A stretch of DNA of 46,349 bases, taken from Avoscillospira sp045530865 (GTDB taxonomy: Bacteria > Bacillota > Clostridia > Oscillospirales > Oscillospiraceae). Numbering within the stretch: the first letter of the stretch is position 1; each line of letters opens with the position of its first letter. Below, in pieces: positions 30,623 to 38,005 of this stretch. The stretch spans positions 1 to 46,349 of the forward strand of contig JAZSCX010000062.1 in NCBI GenBank assembly GCA_045530865.1. Direction: 5' to 3'. The notes beneath the pieces were generated by a model. That model ran no database searches and was not told where the DNA came from. It saw only the letters and a list, made by a program, of their open reading frames with translations. The translations under genes and the position numbers were made by a program.

Positions 30623-32125
30623 TTATCCAACAAAGGCTGCAAATTTGGCTGTGTCCAGCTTATCGCAGGACAGCAGGAAGCCCGCCAGTTCCCCGGCGAT
30701 GGTCTTGACGCCGCCCTCGGAATCGGACTCGATGTTCAGGGGCATCAGAGGATCATGGAGGCTCATACGGAGCAGGAACCAACCGTTGCCGTGGGCATCG
30801 TCCAGATTGACGCGAACACCTTCATAATTGTTGGGAGCAATGCTCCAGCCGGGCTGCTGGGCAGCATAGACCTGCAGCATGTCCAGAACTTCCAGACCGT
30901 ACGGCTTGAAATCCTCCAGCAGGATGTTGAAGCGGAATTCCTTGCTCTCGGCGGGTTCTGCCAAATCGGCGATCAGGCTTTCCAGACGGTAGCCTTCCCT
31001 CTTGCCGCGGGCCAGCTCGATCAGCAGCTTGGTGACGATGTAAGCGCCGTCGTCGAGGAAGTAGTTCTCCTTGAATGCGCCGTGACCGGAGGTCTCCATA
31101 GCCAGCTGGCAGTCCTGACCGTTGTTGTTGAGCTTGATGGCCTCGTTGATGACATTGCGGTAGCCGCGCTTGAAACGGTGATGGATGCCGCCGCGCTTGG
31201 CAATAAAGGCAGCTAGACCGGTGGAAGTGATAGAGTCGGTGACGATGGTGGTGCCGGGGTTTTCCCGCAGCAGAATGGCAGCCAGCATGGCAATGATGCG
31301 GTTGCGATTCAACTCGGAGCCGTCTGCCAAAACAGCGCCTGCACGGTCTACGTCGGTATCAAAGATAATGCCGAAATCTGCCTGATTGTCGGCAACAGCC
31401 TTGGTGATGGCTTCCATGGCCTTTTCGTCTTCAGGATTGGGGATGTGGTTGGGGAAGGAACCATCGGGCTCAAGGAACTGGCTGCCGGTGGTATCAGCGC
31501 CCAAAGGCTGCAGCACCTTTTCCACATAGAAGCCGCCTGCACCATTACCGGCATCCACCACAATTTTGAAGCCATCCAGAGGCTTCTTTTCGCCGGTAGC
31601 GGAACGAACCTTTTCCACGAGGATCGCGGCATAGGCATCCATAAACTCGCCTGTCACAACTTCTGCGGCTGCCAGACCGGTAGTCTCTCCCCCTGCCGCA
31701 TAAGACAGAATGGAGGCAATATCCTGCTTTTCCAGACCGCCGTCTCTGGTAAAGAACTTGAAGCCATTGCGGTTGAAGGGCAGATGGCTGGCAGTGATCA
31801 TCACGGAAGCATCATAGGGTTTTTCACCGGTAACGGTGGACATGAACATGGCGGGGGTAGACGCCATGCCGATATTGGTAACATGGATGCCCTGGGCAGC
31901 CATTGCTTCGCAGATCCAGCCGCACAGAGCCTCACCGGACAGACGGGAGTCACGGCCCACGGCAACGGTCATTTCGTCCTTGTTCAGGCGGTTCTTCAGC
32001 CAGCAGGCAAAGCCGCGGCCAATGTTGCGGCAGACCTCTTCCGTCAGGTTGACATGCTGGCCTTCAATACCTTCCAATGCAACGCCGCGAATATCGCTGC
32101 CGTTCTGCAGTTTTTTATAATCCAT
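30623..32125 (-). CDS. Phosphomannomutase/phosphoglucomutase (alpha-D-phosphohexomutase)
   Basis: This 500-residue enzyme interconverts hexose 1- and 6-phosphates. It shows the catalytic phosphoserine loop VMITASHLPFNRNGFKFF (about residues 115-132; the common TASHNP has Leu for Asn here), the Mg loop DTDVDRAG, the sugar-specificity loop METSGHGAF and the C-terminal phosphate-binding domain. The start at 32125 has GGAGGGA upstream; an in-frame ATG five codons earlier is less well placed. Products would feed cell-wall and surface polysaccharide synthesis. Specificity for mannose or glucose cannot be decided. Confidence 0.92.
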   Translation of the reverse strand: MDYKKLQNGSDIRGVALEGIEGQHVNLTEEVCRNIGRGFACWLKNRLNKDEMTVAVGRDSRLSGEALCGWICEAMAAQGIHVTNIGMASTPAMFMSTVTGEKPYDASVMITASHLPFNRNGFKFFTRDGGLEKQDIASILSYAAGGETTGLAAAEVVTGEFMDAYAAILVEKVRSATGEKKPLDGFKIVVDAGNGAGGFYVEKVLQPLGADTTGSQFLEPDGSFPNHIPNPEDEKAMEAITKAVADNQADFGIIFDTDVDRAGAVLADGSELNRNRIIAMLAAILLRENPGTTIVTDSITSTGLAAFIAKRGGIHHRFKRGYRNVINEAIKLNNNGQDCQLAMETSGHGAFKENYFLDDGAYIVTKLLIELARGKREGYRLESLIADLAEPAESKEFRFNILLEDFKPYGLEVLDMLQVYAAQQPGWSIAPNNYEGVRVNLDDAHGNGWFLLRMSLHDPLMPLNIESDSEGGVKTIAGELAGFLLSCDKLDTAKFAAFVG

Positions 32126-32157
32126 GGTAATTCCCTCCATTTGGTTTCTTTTTCAAA

Positions 32158-32186
32158 ATCATACCACCAAAACGGACATAAATCAA
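32158..32186 (-). promoter_or_regulatory. Promoter of the phosphohexomutase gene
   Basis: On the minus strand TTGATT (32181-32186), 17 bases, TATGAT (32158-32163). Confidence 0.6.
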
Positions 32187-32207
32187 CAGGAACTTATAAC
32201 AAACACA

Positions 32208-32233
32208 AAACCCATCCTGAACAGGATGGGTTT
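32208..32233 (-). terminator. Terminator of tRNA-Thr
   Basis: A perfect 12-bp stem (32222-32233 with 32208-32219) with a 2-base loop centre is followed on the minus strand by TTTTGTGTTTG. The stem begins at the last base of the tRNA CCA end. Confidence 0.8.
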
Positions 32234-32308
32234 GGAGCTGGTAATGTGACTCGAACACACGACCTGCTGATTACGAATCAGCTGCTCTACCGACTGAGCT
32301 ATACCAGC
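32233..32308 (-). tRNA. tRNA-Thr (anticodon CGU)
   Basis: On the minus strand the 76-nt cloverleaf starts GCTGGTA and ends TACCAGC-T-CCA, so the CCA is encoded. The D arm has AGCTCAGTCGGTAGAGC, the anticodon stem GCTGA/TCAGC encloses TTCGTAA with anticodon CGT, and the T loop has TTCGAGTC. It reads the ACG codon. It stands alone between its own promoter and terminator. Confidence 0.96.
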
Positions 32309-32331
32309 ATATTACATTTTACAGCTCAGAT

Positions 32332-32360
32332 ATATTATCATATTTCACATCATTCGTCAA
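32332..32360 (-). promoter_or_regulatory. Promoter of tRNA-Thr
   Basis: On the minus strand TTGACG (32355-32360), 17 bases, TAATAT (32332-32337), 24 bases before the tRNA. Confidence 0.75.
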
Positions 32361-32465
32361 TCATAAATTTACAGGAGCCCTATCTGTGACCTTTGAACTT
32401 TTTGAAGCAATCTGCTCATAACTAAAGTTGACAGTAAAATTCCTATACGACTTATAAGTTTAAAG

Positions 32466-32495
32466 TTATTCACAGTATCCACAGATTTATTCACA
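32466..32495 (+). promoter_or_regulatory. Cluster of three DnaA-box-like 9-mers
   Basis: TTATTCACA (32466-32474), GTATCCACA (32475-32483) and TTATTCACA (32487-32495) are in the same direction. They match the DnaA box pattern TTATNCACA with none or one mismatch. AT-rich DNA follows to about 32600. No gene covers 32309-32714. The rest of that stretch holds the tRNA promoter, inverted repeats and a hairpin pair reported separately, and I see no credible ORF in it. Confidence 0.6.
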
Positions 32496-32497
32496 GG

Positions 32498-32537
32498 ATG
32501 AAACGATGTTTCATATCAAATTTGTCAGTTTGACAAA
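32498..32537. repeat. Two adjacent inverted repeats next to the DnaA boxes
   Basis: ATGAAAC-GAT-GTTTCAT (32498-32514) and TTTGTCA-GTT-TGACAAA (32521-32537) are perfect 7-bp palindromes with 3-base centres. ATGAAAC occurs again at about 32559. They look like protein-binding sites rather than terminators. Confidence 0.6.
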
Positions 32538-32656
32538 GAAATTACTGCATATAAACAATGAAACTTTATAACAATAAATAAAAAGAGAGATTTACATAAC
32601 CCTTTTTCAGAATTTTGACTTCAGAACTTTTTGCCGAAAATCTATATTGTTTATTT

Positions 32657-32708
32657 CTCCCGAAAGCAGATGATCCTCCCAAAAGACGTCTGCTTTCGGG
32701 AGGATCAT
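32657..32708. repeat. Mutually exclusive hairpins downstream of tsaD
   Basis: The 14-base arm 32657-32670 (CTCCCGAAAGCAGA) pairs perfectly with 32689-32702. The 11-base arm 32670-32680 (ATGATCCTCCC) pairs perfectly with 32698-32708. The two pairings share bases and cannot coexist. The element begins six bases after the tsaD stop on the minus strand. No T-run follows on either strand. Confidence 0.75.
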
Positions 32709-32714
32709 ATCATA

Positions 32715-33722
32715 TCAGCCGGTAATCGGCATGGTGGCGTAGGCGTTCAGATCCTGTCCTGCCCGGACACCTGCCAGATATTCATAATAGGCCTGCGCGC
32801 CGATCATGGCGCCGTTGTCACCGCAAAGCTTCAGCGGCGGCATGTAAAGCGCTGCGTGCATTTTGTCTGCCTCCCGCTGCAGATCCGCACGGATGCGGGA
32901 GTTGGCAGCGACACCGCCTGCAATGGCAAGTTTGCTGTAGCCGGTCTGGCGCAGAGCCTCCATGGTTCTCGGCACCAGCATGTCACTGACTGCCGCAGAA
33001 AAAGAAGCACACAGAGAAGGAATATCCAGTTCTTCCCCCTTTTGCTGAGAATTGTGGATCAGATTGATGGCGGCAGTTTTCAGGCCGGAAAAGGACATAT
33101 CCAGCGGATTACCGCTGAGCTTTGTCCGCGGCAGCGGATATTTGGTCTCATCGCCGGACTTTGCCGTGCGATCCAGCGCCGCACCGCCGGGATAGGGCAT
33201 CCCCAGAAGGCGGGCAACCTTGTCAAAGCACTCCCCTGCCGCATCATCTCTGGTGGAGCCGAGGATCTCATATTCCGTATAGGATTTCACATCCACCAGC
33301 ATTGTATGCCCACCAGAGGCAACCAAACTCAGAAACGGTGGCTCCAGCTCCGGATAGGCCAGATAATTGGCGGCAATATGCCCCCGGATGTGATGCACGG
33401 GAATCAGAGGTACATCCAGCGCCATGGCAGCAGCTTTGGCAAAGTTCACACCCACCAGCACCGCACCGATCAGACCCGGTGCATAGGTGACGGCCACAGC
33501 ATCGATATCGGAGCGGGTCAGCCCTGCCGTCTCCAGCGCCTGATCCGCCAGACCGTAGATGGCTTCAATATGCTTTCTGGACGCGATCTCCGGCACAACA
33601 CCGCCGTAGATCTTATGCAGCTCCACCTGCGATGCAATACAATCGGTGAGAACGGTTCTGCCGTCCTCAACGATGGCTACAGCAGTTTCATCACAGGACG
33701 ATTCAATCGCCATGATTTTCAT
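32715..33722 (-). CDS. tsaD: tRNA N6-threonylcarbamoyladenosine biosynthesis protein TsaD
   Basis: TsaD transfers the threonylcarbamoyl group to A37 of tRNAs reading ANN codons, with TsaB and TsaE. The product is about 335 residues with the ASKHA nucleotide-binding start MKIMAIESSCDETAVAIVEDG, the metal histidines in PVHHIRGHIAAN (about 106-117), SLVASGGHTML and the C-terminal GDNGAMIGAQAYYEY. The ATG at 33722 overlaps the rimI stop as ATGA and has AAAGGAG upstream, so it is preferred over 33731. TsaB and TsaE, often encoded beside it, are not in this window. Confidence 0.97.
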   Translation of the reverse strand: MKIMAIESSCDETAVAIVEDGRTVLTDCIASQVELHKIYGGVVPEIASRKHIEAIYGLADQALETAGLTRSDIDAVAVTYAPGLIGAVLVGVNFAKAAAMALDVPLIPVHHIRGHIAANYLAYPELEPPFLSLVASGGHTMLVDVKSYTEYEILGSTRDDAAGECFDKVARLLGMPYPGGAALDRTAKSGDETKYPLPRTKLSGNPLDMSFSGLKTAAINLIHNSQQKGEELDIPSLCASFSAAVSDMLVPRTMEALRQTGYSKLAIAGGVAANSRIRADLQREADKMHAALYMPPLKLCGDNGAMIGAQAYYEYLAGVRAGQDLNAYATMPITG

Positions 33723-34174
33723 ATTACCCACTCCTTTCTGAGGATCAGCGCATCCTCTGTGGGATGACGGTAATAGTTTTTCCGACAGCCCACCTGCACA
33801 AAATGCTCCTGTGCATAAAGTGCGATGGCGGGTTCATTGGAGCGGCGGACCTCTAGCGTCAGGCTGTGCACGTTCTCATCTGTCAGACATTTCTGTAAGA
33901 ATCGGAGCAGCCGCTTTGCAATCCCCTGATGCCGGTAATCGGGAGACACCGCAATGTTCATCACATCCGCCTCCCCCAGCACCGACTGACTGCCCACATA
34001 ACCGGCCACCCGATCGCCATCCAGAGCCACTAACCAGAGACTTAAAGGATTATCCAGTTCGCTTTGAATGCTGGCTTCGATCCACGGGTCGAAAAAGCAA
34101 AGCTGCTCCAGTACGGCAATCTGCGGCACATGGCAGGCTTCCATCCGGCAGATGGTCACATTACTTTGATTCAT
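33719..34174 (-). CDS. rimI: Ribosomal-protein-alanine N-acetyltransferase (RimI-like GNAT)
   Basis: This GNAT acetyltransferase has about 151 residues. The acetyl-CoA-binding segment is VSPDYRHQGIAKRLLRFLQK (R/QxxGxG/A pattern), followed by LEVRRSNEPAIALYAQEHFVQVGCRKNYYR, the typical RimI ending. The ATG at 34174 has GGGAGG upstream; it overlaps polA by 14 bases, and its stop overlaps the tsaD start. Position beside tsaD supports RimI, although its true substrate may not be ribosomal protein S18. Confidence 0.9.
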   Translation of the reverse strand: MNQSNVTICRMEACHVPQIAVLEQLCFFDPWIEASIQSELDNPLSLWLVALDGDRVAGYVGSQSVLGEADVMNIAVSPDYRHQGIAKRLLRFLQKCLTDENVHSLTLEVRRSNEPAIALYAQEHFVQVGCRKNYYRHPTEDALILRKEWVI

Positions 34175-36677
34175 ACCAGCTGCCTCCCACCTTGGCCTCC
34201 ACCAGCAGCGGCACACGAAGCTCCGCCACCTGCTGCATTTCCCGCTCCAGAATGGATTTTACTTTTTCCGCTTCAGAAACCGGGCACTCCACGATCAGTT
34301 CGTCATGCACCTGCAGCAGCAGTCTGGCCTTAAGCTTCTGCTGTTTCAGCACCTTCGAAACACGAATCATGGCCAGCTTAATGATATCGGCCGCCGTACC
34401 CTGAATGGGCGTATTCAGCGCCACCCGCTCACCAAAGGAGCGAAGATTGAAATTGCTGCTTTTCAACTCCGGCAGATACCGGCGCCGTCCGTAGATCGTG
34501 GAGACAAAACCGGCTTCCTTTGCCTGCTCCACGATATTTTTCATATAGCTCCGCACACCGCTGTAGTTTTCCAGATAGGCGTCAATATAACGTTTGGCCT
34601 CCTCCGGCGTTACGGCAATATCCTGACTGAGAGACCATGCGGAAATTCCATAAACAATGCCGAAATTGACTGCCTTGGCATTGCGGCGCATATCCGGCGT
34701 AACAGCATCGAGAGGAACCGAAAAAACCTGCGAAGCCGTGACGGAATGAATATCCTCTCCGGAGAGGAACGCCTGCTGCATATGAGCGTCATCGGCAATA
34801 TGTGCCAGCACACGAAGCTCGATCTGGCTGTAGTCGGCATCCACCAGCACGCAGCCCTCATCCGCCACAAACATTTTCCGGATCTCACTGCCCAGTTCCC
34901 GGCGAACGGGGATATTCTGCAGGTTGGGCTCCGTGGAGGACAGGCGCCCGGTGGCGGTGACCATATTCTGAAAGGTCGTATGAATCCGTCCGTCATCCGC
35001 AATGACCTTCAGAAGTCCCTCTGCATAGGTGGAATACAGCTTGGTCAGCATCCGGTATTCCAGAACCGCATCCACAATGGGATGCATAGGCCGCAGCTTT
35101 TCCAGCACATCCGCATTGGTGGAATAGCCGGTTTTGGTCTTTTTCACCGGCGGCAGCTGCAGCTTGTCAAAGAGAATCTCGCCCAGCTTTTTGGTGGAGT
35201 TGATATTGAATTCCTCGCCTGCCAGCGCATAGACTGTTTTCTGCGCAGCCTCAATTCGCTCGGAAAGCATACTGCCGAAGGCCATCAGTGCCATTCTGTC
35301 CACGGTAATGCCTGCACGCTCCATATCGGAAAGCACCGCGCACAGCGGCAGCTCGATCTTCTCATAGAGCTCCAGCATTCCCTGCTCCCGCAGAAGATTA
35401 TCCAGCACAGGCCATAGCTTCCAGACAGCGGCAGCCTTTGCAGCCAGATCGTCTGCTGCAGCCGTCTGATCCAGATAGCCGGCGGCGATTTTTTCCACGG
35501 AATAGTCATTCTGGGAAGGATTGAGTACATAAGCCGCCAGCGAGACATCAAAGGCCATTTCCCTATCCTTCCAGCCCATCTGCATAATCTGATTACGCAG
35601 ACTCTTCCAGTCGGCGCAGATCACAGGAGCATCCGCATTCCAGCGGTCTTTCAGACAGGCTGCATCCCCCACAAACACGCCGCCATCCCATGCCGCGGCA
35701 GCCTGCAAACCATCTGCCGAAAGCACAATGGCGCAGGGAACATCATCAGAAGGCACTGCAGCTGCCATGCAGGGCATGCAGGGGGTAGTCTCACGGGCGG
35801 GTTTCACATCCCGCAGGCCGTATCGATCCATCAGCTTCACAAATTCCAGCTTCAGGAACAAGGCGCGCAGCGCATCATGATCCACACCCTGCACCAGCGC
35901 ATCCTCCGGTGTAAATTGAATAGGAGCTTCACAGCGGATGGTAGCAAGGTCGAAGGACAGGCGTGCATTTTCCTCCCCTTCCGTCAGCTTTTTCCGCAGG
36001 CTTTCCCGAATCTGCTGGTCGGCAAGATTTGCATAGATGCTATCCAAGGAGCCGAATTTCAGCAGCAGATCCGTGGCCGTCTTGGGGCCAACCCCTGCAA
36101 CACCCGGAATATTATCGGAGCTGTCACCCATCAGAGCTTTCAGGTCGATGAGTTTTTCGGGAGCAAAGCCGTATTCTTCACGAAAACTCTCCGGCGTGTA
36201 GAGCTTGGCAGAGGTCTGACCTGCCTTGGTCGTCACCAGTTTGACCGAAACACAGTCGTTGACCAGCTGCAGGCTGTCCCGGTCTCCGGTCACAACGATA
36301 CACTTCCAGCCGGAGCTGCAGCAAACCTTACTGACCGTACCGATCACATCGTCTGCTTCCCAGCCCTGACACTCATAAATGGGGATCCGCATGGCCTGCA
36401 GCACCTGCTTCATAACCGGCATTTGCATGGCGAGTTCATCGGGCATCCCATGGCGGGTGGCCTTATAGCCCTCATACTGCAGTTGGCGGAAGGTCGGGCC
36501 CGGAAGATCAAAGGCCACACACAGGGCATCGGGCTTGTCCTCCTGCTGCAGCTTATGGAGAATATTCAAAAAACCAAAGATACCGTTGGTAAACAGGCCA
36601 TCCTTCGTGCTCAGGGGGCGAATGCCGTAAAAAGCACGGTTGATGATGCTGTTGCCATCCAAAATCATCAGCTTCAT
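34161..36677 (-). CDS. polA: DNA polymerase I
   Basis: PolA fills gaps and removes RNA primers. The 838-residue chain has the 5'-nuclease domain (ILDGNSIINRAFYGI, GWEADDVIGT, VTGDRDSLQLV, ALMGDSSDNIPGVAGVGPKTA; residues 1-290), a middle domain (about 300-460) and the polymerase domain with motif A DADYSQIELRVLAHIA, motif B RRNAKAVNFGIVYG and motif C QVHDELIVE. The middle domain lacks the usual DxE exonuclease residues, so proofreading is probably lost, as in many Firmicutes. The start overlaps the end of thrE2 (ATGA). Confidence 0.97.
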   Translation of the reverse strand: MKLMILDGNSIINRAFYGIRPLSTKDGLFTNGIFGFLNILHKLQQEDKPDALCVAFDLPGPTFRQLQYEGYKATRHGMPDELAMQMPVMKQVLQAMRIPIYECQGWEADDVIGTVSKVCCSSGWKCIVVTGDRDSLQLVNDCVSVKLVTTKAGQTSAKLYTPESFREEYGFAPEKLIDLKALMGDSSDNIPGVAGVGPKTATDLLLKFGSLDSIYANLADQQIRESLRKKLTEGEENARLSFDLATIRCEAPIQFTPEDALVQGVDHDALRALFLKLEFVKLMDRYGLRDVKPARETTPCMPCMAAAVPSDDVPCAIVLSADGLQAAAAWDGGVFVGDAACLKDRWNADAPVICADWKSLRNQIMQMGWKDREMAFDVSLAAYVLNPSQNDYSVEKIAAGYLDQTAAADDLAAKAAAVWKLWPVLDNLLREQGMLELYEKIELPLCAVLSDMERAGITVDRMALMAFGSMLSERIEAAQKTVYALAGEEFNINSTKKLGEILFDKLQLPPVKKTKTGYSTNADVLEKLRPMHPIVDAVLEYRMLTKLYSTYAEGLLKVIADDGRIHTTFQNMVTATGRLSSTEPNLQNIPVRRELGSEIRKMFVADEGCVLVDADYSQIELRVLAHIADDAHMQQAFLSGEDIHSVTASQVFSVPLDAVTPDMRRNAKAVNFGIVYGISAWSLSQDIAVTPEEAKRYIDAYLENYSGVRSYMKNIVEQAKEAGFVSTIYGRRRYLPELKSSNFNLRSFGERVALNTPIQGTAADIIKLAMIRVSKVLKQQKLKARLLLQVHDELIVECPVSEAEKVKSILEREMQQVAELRVPLLVEAKVGGSWYESK

Positions 36678-37144
36678 GGATGAATTGCCTCCTTATTTTT
36701 CCGGGATTGGAGAACGCCGATCAAATTGAAAATCATCAGAACCGCAACAAAGCCCAATGCCAGTGCAAGTGCCAGTTTGAAGGTGTTGAACGCCTGACTG
36801 AGGCAAAGCTCCCACTGCTTTTCCAGCGCATAACGCATGGTGGTATAGAGAGAGCCGCCGGGAATATGGGGGATCATAGATGGTATCAAAAAAGTCGTGG
36901 CAGGGGTTTTCAGAAGCCGTGCCAAAACCTCCGCATAGAATGCAACAAAACAGGCGCAAAGGAAATACCGGACAGGCTCACTGGGGAGTACCGGCGCCAA
37001 CGCCAGATGGATTGCCCACGAAAGACCGCCGCCAAGGGCAGCCAGCAGCAGCTTCTTTCCCCGGATGTGATACAGAAGGGAAAAACCAAAGGAGCCTGCC
37101 ATGCTCATGGCGATCTGCAAAATCGCTGTGGTAAGATCGGTCAT
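36674..37144 (-). CDS. ThrE-family threonine/serine exporter, small membrane half (DUF3815)
   Basis: The product of about 156 residues has four to five membrane helices and matches the second half of ThrE-type threonine/serine exporters: FGFSLLYHIRGKKLLLAALGGGLSWA, YFLCACFVAFYAEVLARLLKTPATTFLIPSMIPHIPGGSLYTTM. It starts at 37144, overlapping the stop of the first-half gene by one base (TAATG). Earlier in-frame ATGs lie inside that gene. The two proteins should form one transporter in the membrane. Confidence 0.9.
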   Translation of the reverse strand: MTDLTTAILQIAMSMAGSFGFSLLYHIRGKKLLLAALGGGLSWAIHLALAPVLPSEPVRYFLCACFVAFYAEVLARLLKTPATTFLIPSMIPHIPGGSLYTTMRYALEKQWELCLSQAFNTFKLALALALGFVAVLMIFNLIGVLQSRKNKEAIHP

Positions 37145-37902
37145 TACAGAGCACCTCCCATCACGAAGCCTGCCAGAATATAGCCGGAGGCGATGGCAAG
37201 GGCAATGATGCAAGCCTCCATAAACCGCAGAATACCGCTCATGGTATCGCCGCTGATCATGTCACGAAGGGAATTGGTCAGAGCAACACCGGGAATCAGG
37301 AGCATGATATTGCCAATAACAATATCCTCCACAGACTGCCCCAGATTCAACCGAACAGACCAAAATGCCAGAAACGCCACCACAAAAGACGAAATAATAC
37401 TGGAAAACACCCGGTTAAACTGCATTTTCCGGTCAAATGAAATATAATAACGCAGAAATACACCGATCAGACAGGAAACCACGCCATCCCGCCAGCTGCC
37501 GCCTGCAAACAGAGTAAACGCTCCGGCGATCAATGCATAGCTCACATACTCCACCCACATGGGATAGCGGGGTGTATGCATGATCTCCTGAAACATGGCA
37601 TCACATTCCCGATAACTCGGCCGTTCCTGACAGATCTTTCTGGACAGGCGGTTCAGCTGATCCACCCGGGTAAGATTGATCTTGCTCTTTTCAATGCGCC
37701 TTGTCTGGGTCCATCGCTGTCGGTTGGGATCCTGGATGGTCAGGACAATACTGGAGGTAATGGTAAACACATCCACATCCGTTGCACCGTAGGCACGGCA
37801 GATCCGCTGGATGCAATCCTCCACACGGTAGATCTCCGCACCAGCCACATGCATTTGTTCGCCGATGTCCAGTGACAGAGATAACAGGTCATTCCAATTC
37901 AT
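37144..37902 (-). CDS. ThrE-family threonine/serine exporter, large half (DUF1212)
   Basis: The product of about 252 residues has the cytoplasmic N-terminal ThrE domain (LDIGEQMHVAGAEIYRVEDCIQRICRAYGATDVDVF ... RIEKSKINLTRVDQLNRLSRKI, residues 1-105), followed by about five membrane helices with NIMLLIPGVALTNSLRDMISGDTMSGILR. The ATG at 37902 has GAGGA six bases upstream; a GTG four codons earlier would overlap that site. It is the first gene of the thrE1-thrE2-polA-rimI-tsaD operon. Substrate (Thr, Ser or a related metabolite) is inferred from the family. Confidence 0.9.
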   Translation of the reverse strand: MNWNDLLSLSLDIGEQMHVAGAEIYRVEDCIQRICRAYGATDVDVFTITSSIVLTIQDPNRQRWTQTRRIEKSKINLTRVDQLNRLSRKICQERPSYRECDAMFQEIMHTPRYPMWVEYVSYALIAGAFTLFAGGSWRDGVVSCLIGVFLRYYISFDRKMQFNRVFSSIISSFVVAFLAFWSVRLNLGQSVEDIVIGNIMLLIPGVALTNSLRDMISGDTMSGILRFMEACIIALAIASGYILAGFVMGGAL

Positions 37903-37933
37903 AGATATCCTCACAATTTAATTGTATTATAGT

Positions 37934-37963
37934 ATTATAACACAAGAACTGTATCTTGCTCAA
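37934..37963 (-). promoter_or_regulatory. Promoter of the thrE-polA-rimI-tsaD operon
   Basis: On the minus strand TTGAGC (37958-37963), 18 bases, TATAAT (37934-37939). A second TATAAT-like box lies just downstream. Confidence 0.6.
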
Positions 37964-37972
37964 GAATTATTT

Positions 37973-37996
37973 AAAGGCGGCCGGTCGGCCGCCTTT
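37973..37996 (-). terminator. Terminator of cysE-cysS
   Basis: A perfect 10-bp GC-rich stem (37987-37996 with 37973-37982) with a 4-base loop is followed on the minus strand by an A/T-rich run (TAAATAATTC). Confidence 0.75.
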
Positions 37997-38005
37997 GTAA
38001 AGCAT

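Noticed and set aside
32657..32708. Hairpin after tsaD as an ordinary terminator
   Set aside because: No T-run follows the stem on either strand and a second pairing competes with it, so it is reported as a repeat instead.
32309..32714. Chromosomal origin of replication at the DnaA-box cluster
   Set aside because: Only three boxes, no dnaA/dnaN/rpmH nearby and no switch in gene orientation around it. Kept as a DnaA-box cluster only.
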